Shown here piece after piece: positions 26,945-36,087 of a stretch of 64,000 nucleotides of DNA; position 1 is the first letter of the stretch, and every line of letters begins with the position of its first letter. The DNA is from Paenibacillus oralis. Its GTDB lineage: Bacteria > Bacillota > Bacilli > Paenibacillales > Paenibacillaceae. The notes beneath the pieces are model-generated. The model worked only from the letters and a program-made list of their open reading frames with translations. It was not told the DNA's origin and made no database searches. The position numbers were made by a program, and so were the translations under genes. Where the stretch lies: contig NZ_RRCN01000001.1 of NCBI RefSeq assembly GCF_003863965.1, forward strand, positions 3,988,304 to 4,052,303, given 5' to 3'.

Positions 26945-28549
26945 TCATCGTTTAGGCAAATTATTCCGATATTGGTTAGGGGTTAGCCCAGTATGCTTTC
27001 TAAAAACTTGAGAAAAATATTTTTCATCTTGATAACCGACTTGGTAGGCGATTTCACTAATTTTGATCCCTGGATTAGAGAGCAATTCAGTGGCACGGTC
27101 GATTCGGATCTTATGCAAATACTCTAAAAAACCCATGTTTAATTGCTGCCTAAAAAGAATACCCAGGTAACCAGGAGTTATGAAAACTTCTCTTGCCACT
27201 ATGTTTCGGCTAATATCTTTGTTGTAATTTTGATTTATATAAGCCAGGGCTTCTTGAAATATTCTATTATTGTTTTTGGAGGAGTTTATATGATCATTTA
27301 TTCTGAACATAATTCCTGTTATCACGCTTTTTATCACATCTATGCTTGAACTAGTGAGGATCTTTGACAGCTTTGGGAAATCTTCAACGAAGATTTCATC
27401 GGTATTTATGTTTTTTTCAATACAAAAGTGAAACAAACTAAAAGCTAGAGCCAGCATGGAGTTGAGAACATGGCTTTTCGAACTGCTTTCGGGTTTTAAT
27501 GCATAATGAAACGCATTAAATTTTTCAACCATTGCTTCCCGATTGCCAGAAATAATGGCCTGAATCATGGCTTTCTCTTCAGAAAGGGGATATGAAGTTG
27601 CTTCTTCTATATCCTCCTTTTCCATGTAATTCACGATTTTTTGCGAGCCTTTAAGAAACCGTTTTTCTAGTGCATTTACAGATTCAAGGTAAGATATATG
27701 AAGGTGTGAAATCCCCTTGTCCATACTTCCAACGCCTATTGAAATTGTAAGTGGAAGATACTGACTCACTTTCGTTTGCAGCTCCATCATAATCTCTTGG
27801 AACTTCAGAGTATCAATCCACTGATCTGTGTTCAGAATCGATATAATGGTATCCTGATGTTCGAAAGCCGCACAGACGAGCGTACGTGAGAGTATTTCTT
27901 CCGTGATATTTTTGATTGCAAACTTAAACAGTTCAATTTCCTCATAATCATATTTTTGTTCCAATGTATAAAAATCATCAATTTCAAGTACCAGAACGCC
28001 GAACAGCATCTTTGGAAATGTAATATGGTTTAGGCTTAGCATCAACTCAAGACGATCAGATGGGAGACGCTCTGATAGTAGTACCAGGCGGCTTAATGTC
28101 CGTTCCCTTAACAAAGGCAAGCTATTCTGAAAACCAATACGTAATTGGTCCAAAGCTTCACTCTGCTTTTTTGCTTCGTTAATGTTATTTGCTTGTTTGT
28201 TGACAATTTCCAAAATCTCATCTGGACGGCTCGGTTTTAATAAATAATCGCATGTACCGAACGTCATGGCTTTTTGAGCATAATTAAATTCATCGTATCC
28301 ACTGTAAATAATGTTACGAATGCTAGGGTATAATTTCGACACTTCCTTAATTAATTCAAGGCCATCCATAACGGGCATCCGAATGTCCGTGATCATGATG
28401 TCGACTGGGAATTGTTTAAGTATCTTGAGCGCTTCGGCTCCATCACAAGCTTCACCTGCAATATGAATGTCATGCGAATTCCAATCAATGGCATTGCGGA
28501 TTCCTTCACGGGCACGCCTTTCATCGTCAACGATTAATAAGCTAATCAT
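26945..28549 (-). CDS. YesN-like response regulator with AraC DNA-binding domain
   Basis: A 534-residue response regulator. The receiver domain has VDDE, phospho-acceptor Asp55 in IMITDIRMP and the Lys of YLLKPS. A long middle region follows, and the C-terminal AraC domain (about 430-530) has VAREVFITPGYLGILFRQQL and ISEIAYQVGYQDEKYFSQVF. Its ATG overlaps the stop of the kinase upstream (ATGA), so the pair is co-translated. Divergent from it is a complete sugar ABC importer with GH42, GH43 and GH35 genes, the obvious regulon. Confidence 0.93.
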   Translation of the reverse strand: MISLLIVDDERRAREGIRNAIDWNSHDIHIAGEACDGAEALKILKQFPVDIMITDIRMPVMDGLELIKEVSKLYPSIRNIIYSGYDEFNYAQKAMTFGTCDYLLKPSRPDEILEIVNKQANNINEAKKQSEALDQLRIGFQNSLPLLRERTLSRLVLLSERLPSDRLELMLSLNHITFPKMLFGVLVLEIDDFYTLEQKYDYEEIELFKFAIKNITEEILSRTLVCAAFEHQDTIISILNTDQWIDTLKFQEIMMELQTKVSQYLPLTISIGVGSMDKGISHLHISYLESVNALEKRFLKGSQKIVNYMEKEDIEEATSYPLSEEKAMIQAIISGNREAMVEKFNAFHYALKPESSSKSHVLNSMLALAFSLFHFCIEKNINTDEIFVEDFPKLSKILTSSSIDVIKSVITGIMFRINDHINSSKNNNRIFQEALAYINQNYNKDISRNIVAREVFITPGYLGILFRQQLNMGFLEYLHKIRIDRATELLSNPGIKISEIAYQVGYQDEKYFSQVFRKHTGLTPNQYRNNLPKR

Positions 28550-30366
28550 GAGATTACCTCTCTCTCTAGTCCTGATTTAATGGGGATTCGAAGAAGTACT
28601 TTTGTACCTACACCTATCTGACTCTCCACGCTTAGCGTATATCCATCATTGTAAAAGTGCTGCAAGCGTGCAAAAACATTGTGCGTGCCGTAACCGCTGG
28701 TATCACTCGAAAGATTGGACCTGCTTGGAGGGACGTAATTCATAATTTTATTTATTGTACTTTCATCCATCCCGATTCCATTGTCTTCTATTATAAATTC
28801 AAGATTGTCGTTTACTAAATGACCAGTAACTTTAACTGTACCGCCTTCATGCCTTTTCTCAATTCCATGGATTATAGCGTTTTCAATAAAAGGTTGAAGG
28901 ATCAGTTTTAGAATGACGTAGTGGTCTAGCTCAGTTGGAATTTCAATATGATATTGCAGCTTTTCCTCAAATCTCATCTTCTGAAGCGCAAGATAATGGC
29001 CGATAAGCTCTTTTTCCTTAGCTACACTAGTAAGACTGCTGCCACGGTTTAAATTAAGCCGAAACAGCCGCGAAAGACTAATAATCATATCGGAAATTTT
29101 TTTGTTTCCGGAAGCCTGAGCTTCCCAAAAGATTGTATCTAACATGTTATAGAGAAAATGAGGGTTGATTTGCGCTTGCAATGCTTTGAGCTCCGCCTCT
29201 TTTTCACTAATTTTTAGAAGATACACATCATTGACCAATGAACTGATCTTTGAAACCATACTGTTAAACCCCCTGCCGAGTTCACCGATCTCATCTCGAT
29301 ATTTAATATCCACCCGTTCATCAAAATTTCCATTTTGGAATCGCTTCATAGATTTCTGCAAGGTTTTAATCGGTGCTGTAAGAAAGATTGTGCTTACCAG
29401 CATTATTGGCAAACTAAGGATTAAGCATACGAAAATTAAGATAAGCGCAAATTCTTTTATTGTACTCAATTCATTGGTGAGAAAAGCAAAAGGAACCATG
29501 TAAAAAACACGCCATCCCAAGGAATCCATCGTGCTATAGGTAACTAACAGCTTTTCTCCATTGATCGAAACGATTTCGGTCCCTGTTTGGGTTTGAACAT
29601 CCATACCGTTTAAGACATTAAAGAATTCATCTGTCTGATATTGTGGCATTCCCGCCTGCAACAACGGTGTACCATTCTGATCTAACATGACGATACCATG
29701 TTCATCGTCATAAAGATTTTTAAGATAAAATTTTCGAACCGTGTCCGAATGAATGCCAACAAACAATAGTCCGATATGATTTCCGTTGTAAACATTACGT
29801 ACAATTCTGCTCATGCCAATCATTTCGCTCTGGTCGTCGTGGAAAAAAATATTTTGATTTTCGGTTAATGAAAACCAATATGGGGCGCCATTGTTTTGTT
29901 TTACTTTTGAGTAAATTGGGCTTTTGTAAATATTGGAAAGCGGGTAGGGAGTGCCGCCGTTGCCAGTGGACTCAATAAATACAGGGCTATCTGCAGTCCC
30001 GTACAGAGATAAGTAATCAAAAATGCTGGTAGTCAGCATGTAAGCCATAATGGAGGCTGTTGGACCATCATAGAGAGTATTTTCAAGTGATTCGCCAGAG
30101 CTTCCGTTTTGAGAAAGTTTGGATTGAACAGGCTGAGATGAAATAAATATGGTTGCCCAATCCTCAACTTGCTTTCGCATAGCCGATATGCCGTTCCCGA
30201 TCTGTGCGATCATCCCGATGTTGGTCGTGCTCACTTTATCGATAATTTGTTTCTTGACAGTCTGATAAGAATAAATACCTATGGAAAGCGTGATTATTGT
30301 GATAACCGAATAGAAAATAACGAAAATCTTTAGACGTATGCTTAAATCTAAGTAGAGTCTTTTCAC
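28546..30366 (-). CDS. YesM-like sensor histidine kinase
   Basis: A 606-residue membrane sensor kinase. A membrane segment lies at about residues 12-32, an extracellular sensing region with dCache-like features follows, a second segment at about 305-330, then HAMP (TAPIKTLQKSMKRFQNGNFD), His_kinase with QINPHFLYNMLDTI (His403) and the ATPase domain with NAIIHG and DNGIGM. It starts with GTG 30366 behind an AGGAAGGG site. It is divergent from the sugar-binding lipoprotein at 30558, whose ligand it may sense directly or through that protein. Confidence 0.92.
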   Translation of the reverse strand: MKRLYLDLSIRLKIFVIFYSVITIITLSIGIYSYQTVKKQIIDKVSTTNIGMIAQIGNGISAMRKQVEDWATIFISSQPVQSKLSQNGSSGESLENTLYDGPTASIMAYMLTTSIFDYLSLYGTADSPVFIESTGNGGTPYPLSNIYKSPIYSKVKQNNGAPYWFSLTENQNIFFHDDQSEMIGMSRIVRNVYNGNHIGLLFVGIHSDTVRKFYLKNLYDDEHGIVMLDQNGTPLLQAGMPQYQTDEFFNVLNGMDVQTQTGTEIVSINGEKLLVTYSTMDSLGWRVFYMVPFAFLTNELSTIKEFALILIFVCLILSLPIMLVSTIFLTAPIKTLQKSMKRFQNGNFDERVDIKYRDEIGELGRGFNSMVSKISSLVNDVYLLKISEKEAELKALQAQINPHFLYNMLDTIFWEAQASGNKKISDMIISLSRLFRLNLNRGSSLTSVAKEKELIGHYLALQKMRFEEKLQYHIEIPTELDHYVILKLILQPFIENAIIHGIEKRHEGGTVKVTGHLVNDNLEFIIEDNGIGMDESTINKIMNYVPPSRSNLSSDTSGYGTHNVFARLQHFYNDGYTLSVESQIGVGTKVLLRIPIKSGLEREVIS

Positions 30367-30557
30367 CAGGTTCGCAACCCTTCCTCATCAAGTGTCACTC
30401 AATCAATTATTACCACGTATTCGGAGCGGAAACAATGAGGGTGTTGTTATAGTTGCGAAACTTCAACCTTACTGTCTTTTTCTCCCCTGACACTTCACGA
30501 TGGTCATGATAAGGTTGATCACATAGCAACAAAATATACTTTCAAAGGGGAATTAAA
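30367..30557. promoter_or_regulatory. Divergent control region, kinase versus ABC importer
   Basis: CAACCTTA (30464-30471) and TAAGGTTG (30510-30517) form a perfect 8-bp inverted repeat 46 bases centre to centre. TATACT (30535-30540) could be the -10 element of the importer; no good -35 is seen, as expected for an activator-dependent promoter. The AraC-type response regulator is the likely binder. Confidence 0.4.
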
Positions 30558-31892
30558 ATGAATAGAAAGGCTACAATTAAGTTGCTACTCGTATCCTTGG
30601 TAATTGCGGTTTTGTTGACAGCCTGCGGAATTAATGGCAATTCAAGTCCTAACTCCGCTACGGATTCTGCAGTACAGGCGAAAAAAGTTACGTTACGTTT
30701 CTTCTCGAACCTGCCGGATCGGAAAACAGGACAAGGTCTGGCTGAACAAACGATTATTGATAATTACATGAAGGAAAATCCGAACGTGAAAATCGAGGTT
30801 GAAGCGCTTGGAGGGGAAGCTCACGGGAACAAGCTTAGAACTTATATGGCTTCTAACGAACCGATTGATATCACTATGGTAACTGGTGGAGCGAATCTGG
30901 ACACGCTTCGGCAAGCTGGATATGTAAAAGAACTGAACCCTGCAGATTACAGCGGCGATGATTTTGGTTTCCTTCCGGGTTCGTTTGAGAATTTTACGTT
31001 TGAAGACAAACTGTACGCACTCCCTAGGAGCAGCGACTTTGAAATCATTTATTACAATAAAAAATTATTTGCGGATAACGGTATAAAAGTTCCGACAACG
31101 ATTGACGAACTGATTACTGCGTCGAAAGAATTCCGTGCAAAGGGAATCATTCCGATGTCCATGTTTGGTAAGGACCTGTGGAATTTGGGGGAGATGTACC
31201 AAAATATTGTTCAGCGTGTAAGTGGTGACCAACAATCCATTCTGGATGCGGTTGAAGGCAAGGTGTCTTTCAAAGATGATTCTGCCTTCCTGGAAGGTGC
31301 GAAAATCTTCAAGCAGTTAGTGGATGCAGGTCTATTTCAAGATGGCTTTATGACGGCGGATTACGGAATGTCCCAAAATTTGTTTACTCAAGGAAAAGCG
31401 GCAATGTGGTATTCGGGTTCTTGGGAAGCAGCGATGGCTACCAATAATGAGCTTTCTGAAGAGTTCCGTACAAATCTTGATGCTGCCAGCTTCCCGATCG
31501 TAGAAGGCGGAAAAGGTAAAGCTACCGACCTGCAAGCGTGGAATGGCGGGGGACTTGCTTTGGTCACTGCTTCCAAGCATCCCGAAGAAGCTAAGAAGTT
31601 TTTTGACTACATGATGAGTGCCCAACAATGGCCAAAAAATGGTTGGGAACTTGGCGGCCTTTTCCCGGCCCAAAAATTTGAATTGACGGGCAGCGAACCC
31701 GGCGTTCAAACGAAACTGAATGACATGCTGAAGAATGCAACATCCACGCCCGGGATCTCCTGGATTGATCATGGTACTGCGGCCTTCAAAGATGATACCA
31801 ATAACCTATTCGGTGCATTCGCAAGCGGGGCAATTACGCCGGAACAACTGATCGACAAGCTGCAGGAAGCGTCAGATAAACAAAGAAAATAG
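30558..31892 (+). CDS. Sugar-binding lipoprotein of an ABC importer
   Basis: A 444-residue family 1 solute-binding protein. The signal peptide ends in the lipobox LTAC (Cys23), so it is anchored outside the membrane. The mature region has typical features of oligosaccharide-binding proteins, including LYALPRSSDFEIIYYNKKLF and the late GKAAMWYSGSWE segment. AAAGGGGA precedes the ATG. It is followed by two permease genes, making a CUT1-type importer that lacks only the shared MsmX-like ATPase, commonly encoded elsewhere in these bacteria. A strong hairpin separates it from the permeases. Regulation is probably by the divergent kinase/regulator pair. Confidence 0.94.
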   Translation: MNRKATIKLLLVSLVIAVLLTACGINGNSSPNSATDSAVQAKKVTLRFFSNLPDRKTGQGLAEQTIIDNYMKENPNVKIEVEALGGEAHGNKLRTYMASNEPIDITMVTGGANLDTLRQAGYVKELNPADYSGDDFGFLPGSFENFTFEDKLYALPRSSDFEIIYYNKKLFADNGIKVPTTIDELITASKEFRAKGIIPMSMFGKDLWNLGEMYQNIVQRVSGDQQSILDAVEGKVSFKDDSAFLEGAKIFKQLVDAGLFQDGFMTADYGMSQNLFTQGKAAMWYSGSWEAAMATNNELSEEFRTNLDAASFPIVEGGKGKATDLQAWNGGGLALVTASKHPEEAKKFFDYMMSAQQWPKNGWELGGLFPAQKFELTGSEPGVQTKLNDMLKNATSTPGISWIDHGTAAFKDDTNNLFGAFASGAITPEQLIDKLQEASDKQRK

Positions 31893-31900
31893 GTTGCGCC

Positions 31901-31936
31901 AAGTATGGGGTAGGATGAGGCGCCTATCCCATACTT
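31901..31936 (+). terminator. Intra-operon hairpin between binding protein and permeases
   Basis: AAGTATGGGGTAGG pairs with CCTATCCCATACTT (14 bp, one G-U) around 8 bases, then TTC. Its position suggests partial termination or 3' end protection, giving more binding protein than permease. Confidence 0.6.
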
Positions 31937-31964
31937 TCATCAACAACTCGAGGTGGGGCATTAC

Positions 31965-32855
31965 ATGCAGAAAATACTCGGTAATAAACTTACAATATTT
32001 ATATTCGTGCTTCCTGGCATACTATTATTTTCACTTATGTTACTCGCTCCGATCGTTTTGAGTGGCTATTATTCTTTCACGGAAACGATGGGACCAGGTA
32101 CGAAGATTACGATGGTTGGTTGGGATAACTATCGGAATTTGCTCTTTCACGACCCGCGTTTTTGGATTTCGTTAAGGAATGCTCTCCTGCTCGGGCTCGG
32201 CTTTATCTTTATCCAACACCCTCTTTGTATTTTGTTTGCTCTTTTGCTGGATCGGATCGGAGGCAAGGGAGAGAAAGCATTCAGAACCATTTTCTTTATC
32301 CCCTGCGTCATTTCGGTAGTCGTAATCTCCAAAATGTGGCTGTCTATTCTTGATCCTAGTTTTGGCGTATTTAATAAGTTTCTCACTTCAATCGGGTTGG
32401 GATCACTTAATCATGCTTGGCTGGCCGATCCAAACACTGCGCTTTGGTCTTTGCTCCTGATCTTAATCTGGTCGGGATTCGGCTGGGGACTGTTGTATTA
32501 TTATGCCGGAGTCAAAGGAATTCCGGAGGATATGTATGAAGCTGCACGCTTGGATGGTGCTTCCGGAATTAAACTTCATTGGAACATCACGATTCCTCTC
32601 TTATCCCCGGTCATTACGGTTCAGGTTACTCTGGCAATTGTCATGGCTTTAAAGCAAATGGAAGGCGTGTATTTAACCACAGGCGGCGGTCCTGGAGATG
32701 CAACGCAATTTTTAGGTGTTTATTTATATTCAAAGGCATTCACAGCTAACGAATACGGATATGCTAATGCGATATCCATCATGTTTGTTATTATCTGTCT
32801 AATCGCTTCTTACATCAGTAATAAAATCACGAGTCGCAACTCTGTTGAATATTAG
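31965..32855 (+). CDS. ABC sugar permease (first membrane subunit)
   Basis: A 296-residue permease of the MalF/UgpA type with six membrane segments. The ATPase-contact EAA loop is YEAARLDGASGIKLHWNITI. ATG 31965 follows AGGTGGGG by six bases; GTG 31953 lies on the ribosome site itself. It forms a heterodimer with the next gene product in the cytoplasmic membrane and moves sugars delivered by the lipoprotein encoded upstream. The stop is ten bases before the ATG of the partner. Confidence 0.94.
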   Translation: MQKILGNKLTIFIFVLPGILLFSLMLLAPIVLSGYYSFTETMGPGTKITMVGWDNYRNLLFHDPRFWISLRNALLLGLGFIFIQHPLCILFALLLDRIGGKGEKAFRTIFFIPCVISVVVISKMWLSILDPSFGVFNKFLTSIGLGSLNHAWLADPNTALWSLLLILIWSGFGWGLLYYYAGVKGIPEDMYEAARLDGASGIKLHWNITIPLLSPVITVQVTLAIVMALKQMEGVYLTTGGGPGDATQFLGVYLYSKAFTANEYGYANAISIMFVIICLIASYISNKITSRNSVEY

Positions 32856-32865
32856 GGGTGGCAGG

Positions 32866-33690
32866 ATGAAATCATTGAAGAAAACGAGCATATGGGTATT
32901 TTTTATCCTTGCTGCTATCATGCAGTTGTTTCCGCTTATATGGTTGGTAAATTACTCTTTCTTGGATAGAAACCAATTTTATTCAGACGATCTTATAAAG
33001 TGGCCAACTTCTCCCAAGTGGGGAAATTACGTAAATGCATGGGTGGACGGAAATTTTTTGAAATACTTGACAAATAGTGTCGTTGTTTCAGGTGCCTCGA
33101 TCCTTCTTACAATTGTAATCTCCGTGATGCTGGCATTCGCGTTCACTCGAATGAAGTGGAAATTACGAGGGCTCTTTTTCGCAATCATTCTACTGGGTAT
33201 AATGATTCCGATCCATGCAACATTGCTGCCTGACTTTGTCATTCTTAAGAAATTAGGGTTGACGGATAGTTACTGGGCATTAATCCTGCCATATACGGCG
33301 GTGAATGTACCGATAGGAATGTTCATGCTTTCCGGATTTATGCGTACGATTCCGGGTGCGCTTGAGGAGTCGGCGGTCATTGACGGGTGTGGAATTTTTC
33401 GGCTCGTATTTCAAATTGTTCTCCCAATAATGAAGCCTGCCGTTGTCACAGTTGCAATCAACTCCTTTTTGTTTTGTTGGAATGAATTCATTTTGGCAGC
33501 AACGTTCTTAAGCAGGGATACCTATAAGACCCTACCGTTTGCTGTTCAGAACTTCACAGGTATGTATTCATCCGATTACGGGTCTCAGTTTGCCGTAATG
33601 GTGCTGATTTCGCTCCCGGCAATTGTTATTTATGCGTTATTCAATGAACAGATTACTAAGGGCATTACGGCAGGCGCGGTAAAAGGATAA
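32866..33690 (+). CDS. ABC sugar permease (second membrane subunit)
   Basis: A 274-residue permease of the MalG/UgpE type with six membrane segments. Its EAA loop is LEESAVIDGCGIFRLVFQIV and it ends in ITAGAVKG as these proteins do. ATG 32866 follows GGGGTGGCAGG. It pairs with the preceding permease. No ATPase gene follows; the importer probably uses a general MsmX-like ATPase. Confidence 0.94.
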   Translation: MKSLKKTSIWVFFILAAIMQLFPLIWLVNYSFLDRNQFYSDDLIKWPTSPKWGNYVNAWVDGNFLKYLTNSVVVSGASILLTIVISVMLAFAFTRMKWKLRGLFFAIILLGIMIPIHATLLPDFVILKKLGLTDSYWALILPYTAVNVPIGMFMLSGFMRTIPGALEESAVIDGCGIFRLVFQIVLPIMKPAVVTVAINSFLFCWNEFILAATFLSRDTYKTLPFAVQNFTGMYSSDYGSQFAVMVLISLPAIVIYALFNEQITKGITAGAVKG

Positions 33691-33986
33691 ACCTTAGCCT
33701 CATCGTACGGCTTACAAAAGGGCCTATTTATAGCTCAACTTGAACCTCACAATCTTGGGGCGAAACTCCATTTCCGGACCGATGCCGCTTTGATTGAGAC
33801 TAAATAGTCATACAGCCCAATCCGAGGATGCGGATGATGGCTCAGAAGAGATGGGAGTCTGCACGACTTGTAACAATCTATACAAATTTTCGAACCTATT
33901 ATCTGGAGCTTGGGAAAGCGCCGTGATCACGGTGCTTAAGAAGCGCTATCCGATCAGTTCGCTCAAATAGCAAAAGGAGAAAAGAG
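33691..33986 (+). other. Gap with an unexplained 58-codon open frame
   Basis: Between the permease and the GH42 gene lies a 296-base gap. A frame from 33794 to the TAG at 33968-33970 is open for 58 codons and ends with a natural-looking C-terminus (LLSGAWESAVITVLKKRYPI). It has no ATG and no ribosome site. It looks like the tail of a deleted gene but no family was recognised. No clear terminator was seen; AAAGGAGAAAAG at the end is the GH42 ribosome site. Confidence 0.3.
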
Positions 33987-35996
33987 ATGATTAAAAAACT
34001 TCTATACGGTGTTGCTTATTATGATGAGTATATGCCGAATGACAGACTGAACGAAGACATACGAATGATGAAAGAAGCCGGAATTAACGTAGTCCGAATC
34101 GCGGAATCGACATGGAGTACACATGAACCTCAGAATGGAGTCTTCGATTTCAGCTCTGTGGACCGTGTACTTGATGCAATGCATGCTGCAGGCATACACG
34201 TAATTGTCGGTACGCCGACCTATGCTGTCCCCACCTGGATGGTGAAGGAACATCCCGATGTGCTTGCCGTCACACCGCTTGGGCCGGGTAAATACGGCGC
34301 TAGACAAATTATGGACATAACGAATCCGGTCTATCTTTTCTATGCGGAGCGGATTATTCGCAAGCTGATTTCGAGAGTGGCTAATCATCCCGCCGTCATC
34401 GGGTATCAGACAGACAACGAAACGAAGCACTACAACACGGCAGGTCCAAACGTACAGCTTCAATTTGTCAAATACATGCGAGAGAAATTTGGATCTCTGG
34501 ATGAGATCAACCGGCGGTTTGGCCTGGACTATTGGAGCAATCGCATCAACAGTTGGGAGGACTTCCCCTCTGTCATTGGCACGATCAATGGCAGTTTAGG
34601 CGCTGAATTCTCGCGTTTCCAGAGAAAACTTGTCACGGACTTTCTTGCGTGGCAGGTTGCCATCGTTAACGAATATAAACAGCCCCACCAGTTCGTGACG
34701 CAAAACTTCGATTTTGATTGGCGAGGTCATTCATACGGCATACAGCCGTCGGTGGATCACTTTGAAGCGGTGAAGCCATTCGACATTGCCGGTGTTGATA
34801 TCTACCATCCATCGCAGAGCGAACTGACCGGCATCGAGGTATCGTTTGGCGGAGATATGGCGCGTTCGTTGAAACGATCAAATTATCTTGTTCTCGAAAC
34901 GCAGGCACAAGCATTTCCAAACTGGACGCCGTACCCCGGCCAACTCCGGTTGCTTGCATTCAGTCATGTAGCGTCTGGCGCTTCCATGGTCGCTTATTGG
35001 CATTGGCACTCGATTCATAACTCCTTCGAGACTTATTGGAAAGGCTTGGTGAGTCACGATCTACAGCCCAATCCCGTTTACAACGAAGCCGTTACGATAG
35101 GACGCGATTTTGCCAGGCTATCGGGTGCATTGCTCGGATTGAAAAAAACGAATCGTGTGGCCGTCATGGTTAGCAACGAAGCGTTAACAGCGATGGAATG
35201 GTTTAAGCTTCCTGACGGCCGAACGTATAACGACGTCGTTCGCCGAATGTACGATGAGCTTTATAAAATGAATGTGTCCTGCGATTTTATCCAACCGAAT
35301 TTCGATAATTTGGACGAATACAAACTAATCGTTGTGTCTGCGCTTTATGCTGTGACGGACGAAGCTTTGGAGCGATTGAATGCTTATACAGCAGAAGGTG
35401 GCCATGTCGTCTACTCCTTCAAAAGTGGCTTTGCAGACGATGTGGTGAAGGTGAGGACAACAAGTCAGCCGGGCATCATTTCTGAAGCCTGTGGTGTAAC
35501 GTATAGTATGTTCGTTGAACCGAAAGGAGTTGGACTTGCCGGACAGCTGTTTAACGACGGAACGGCGCAGGTCGGAACTGTCGAAAGCTTTATGGAATTG
35601 CTGACCCCTGTCTCGGAAGAGGTAGAGGTGCTCGCTACCTATGTGCATCCGCATTGGGGGCAATATGTGGCGGCAACTCGTAATCGTTACGGCAAAGGTT
35701 TGGCGACTTACATCGGCGGCATGTTCGATGCTTCTTCCATGCGTCGCGTCCTGCAGGAAGCTGTCAAGGCGGCAGGTTTATGGGGGACGGACCAACAATT
35801 GGCGTTCCCGCTCATTGTAAAGACGGGCGAGAGTAGAGAGGGAGATACTATACGTTTCTATTTTAACTACTCCGACGATACGCAAACTTTCATCTATCCT
35901 TACAATAGCGGTACGGAGTTGTTGTCTAGTGAAGAAATGAAACAAGGCGAAGAAGTCGAAATCGAGCCTTGGGGAATGTGTATAGTTAGATGTTAA
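33987..35996 (+). CDS. GH42 beta-galactosidase
   Basis: A 669-residue family 42 enzyme at normal length, no signal peptide. The barrel starts YGVAYYDEYMP; the acid/base is Glu145 in GYQTDNETK and the nucleophile Glu304 in YLVLETQAQ. A trimerisation domain (VAVMVSNEALTAMEWF onward) and a short C-terminal beta domain follow. It releases galactose from beta-1,4- or 1,3-linked galacto-oligosaccharides or related arabinosides in the cytoplasm. AAAGGAGA lies upstream of the ATG. It follows a sugar importer and precedes GH43 and GH35 genes, a combination that fits short galactan or arabinogalactan fragments. Confidence 0.94.
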   Translation: MIKKLLYGVAYYDEYMPNDRLNEDIRMMKEAGINVVRIAESTWSTHEPQNGVFDFSSVDRVLDAMHAAGIHVIVGTPTYAVPTWMVKEHPDVLAVTPLGPGKYGARQIMDITNPVYLFYAERIIRKLISRVANHPAVIGYQTDNETKHYNTAGPNVQLQFVKYMREKFGSLDEINRRFGLDYWSNRINSWEDFPSVIGTINGSLGAEFSRFQRKLVTDFLAWQVAIVNEYKQPHQFVTQNFDFDWRGHSYGIQPSVDHFEAVKPFDIAGVDIYHPSQSELTGIEVSFGGDMARSLKRSNYLVLETQAQAFPNWTPYPGQLRLLAFSHVASGASMVAYWHWHSIHNSFETYWKGLVSHDLQPNPVYNEAVTIGRDFARLSGALLGLKKTNRVAVMVSNEALTAMEWFKLPDGRTYNDVVRRMYDELYKMNVSCDFIQPNFDNLDEYKLIVVSALYAVTDEALERLNAYTAEGGHVVYSFKSGFADDVVKVRTTSQPGIISEACGVTYSMFVEPKGVGLAGQLFNDGTAQVGTVESFMELLTPVSEEVEVLATYVHPHWGQYVAATRNRYGKGLATYIGGMFDASSMRRVLQEAVKAAGLWGTDQQLAFPLIVKTGESREGDTIRFYFNYSDDTQTFIYPYNSGTELLSSEEMKQGEEVEIEPWGMCIVRC

Positions 35997-36087
35997 CCAG
36001 AATATAGAGCTGCGGCCATTATGACTGCAATTTATTTGTGAGAGGTAGGGTTCTTTCGAATATATAGGAAAGGAGAGCGAAACGAAT

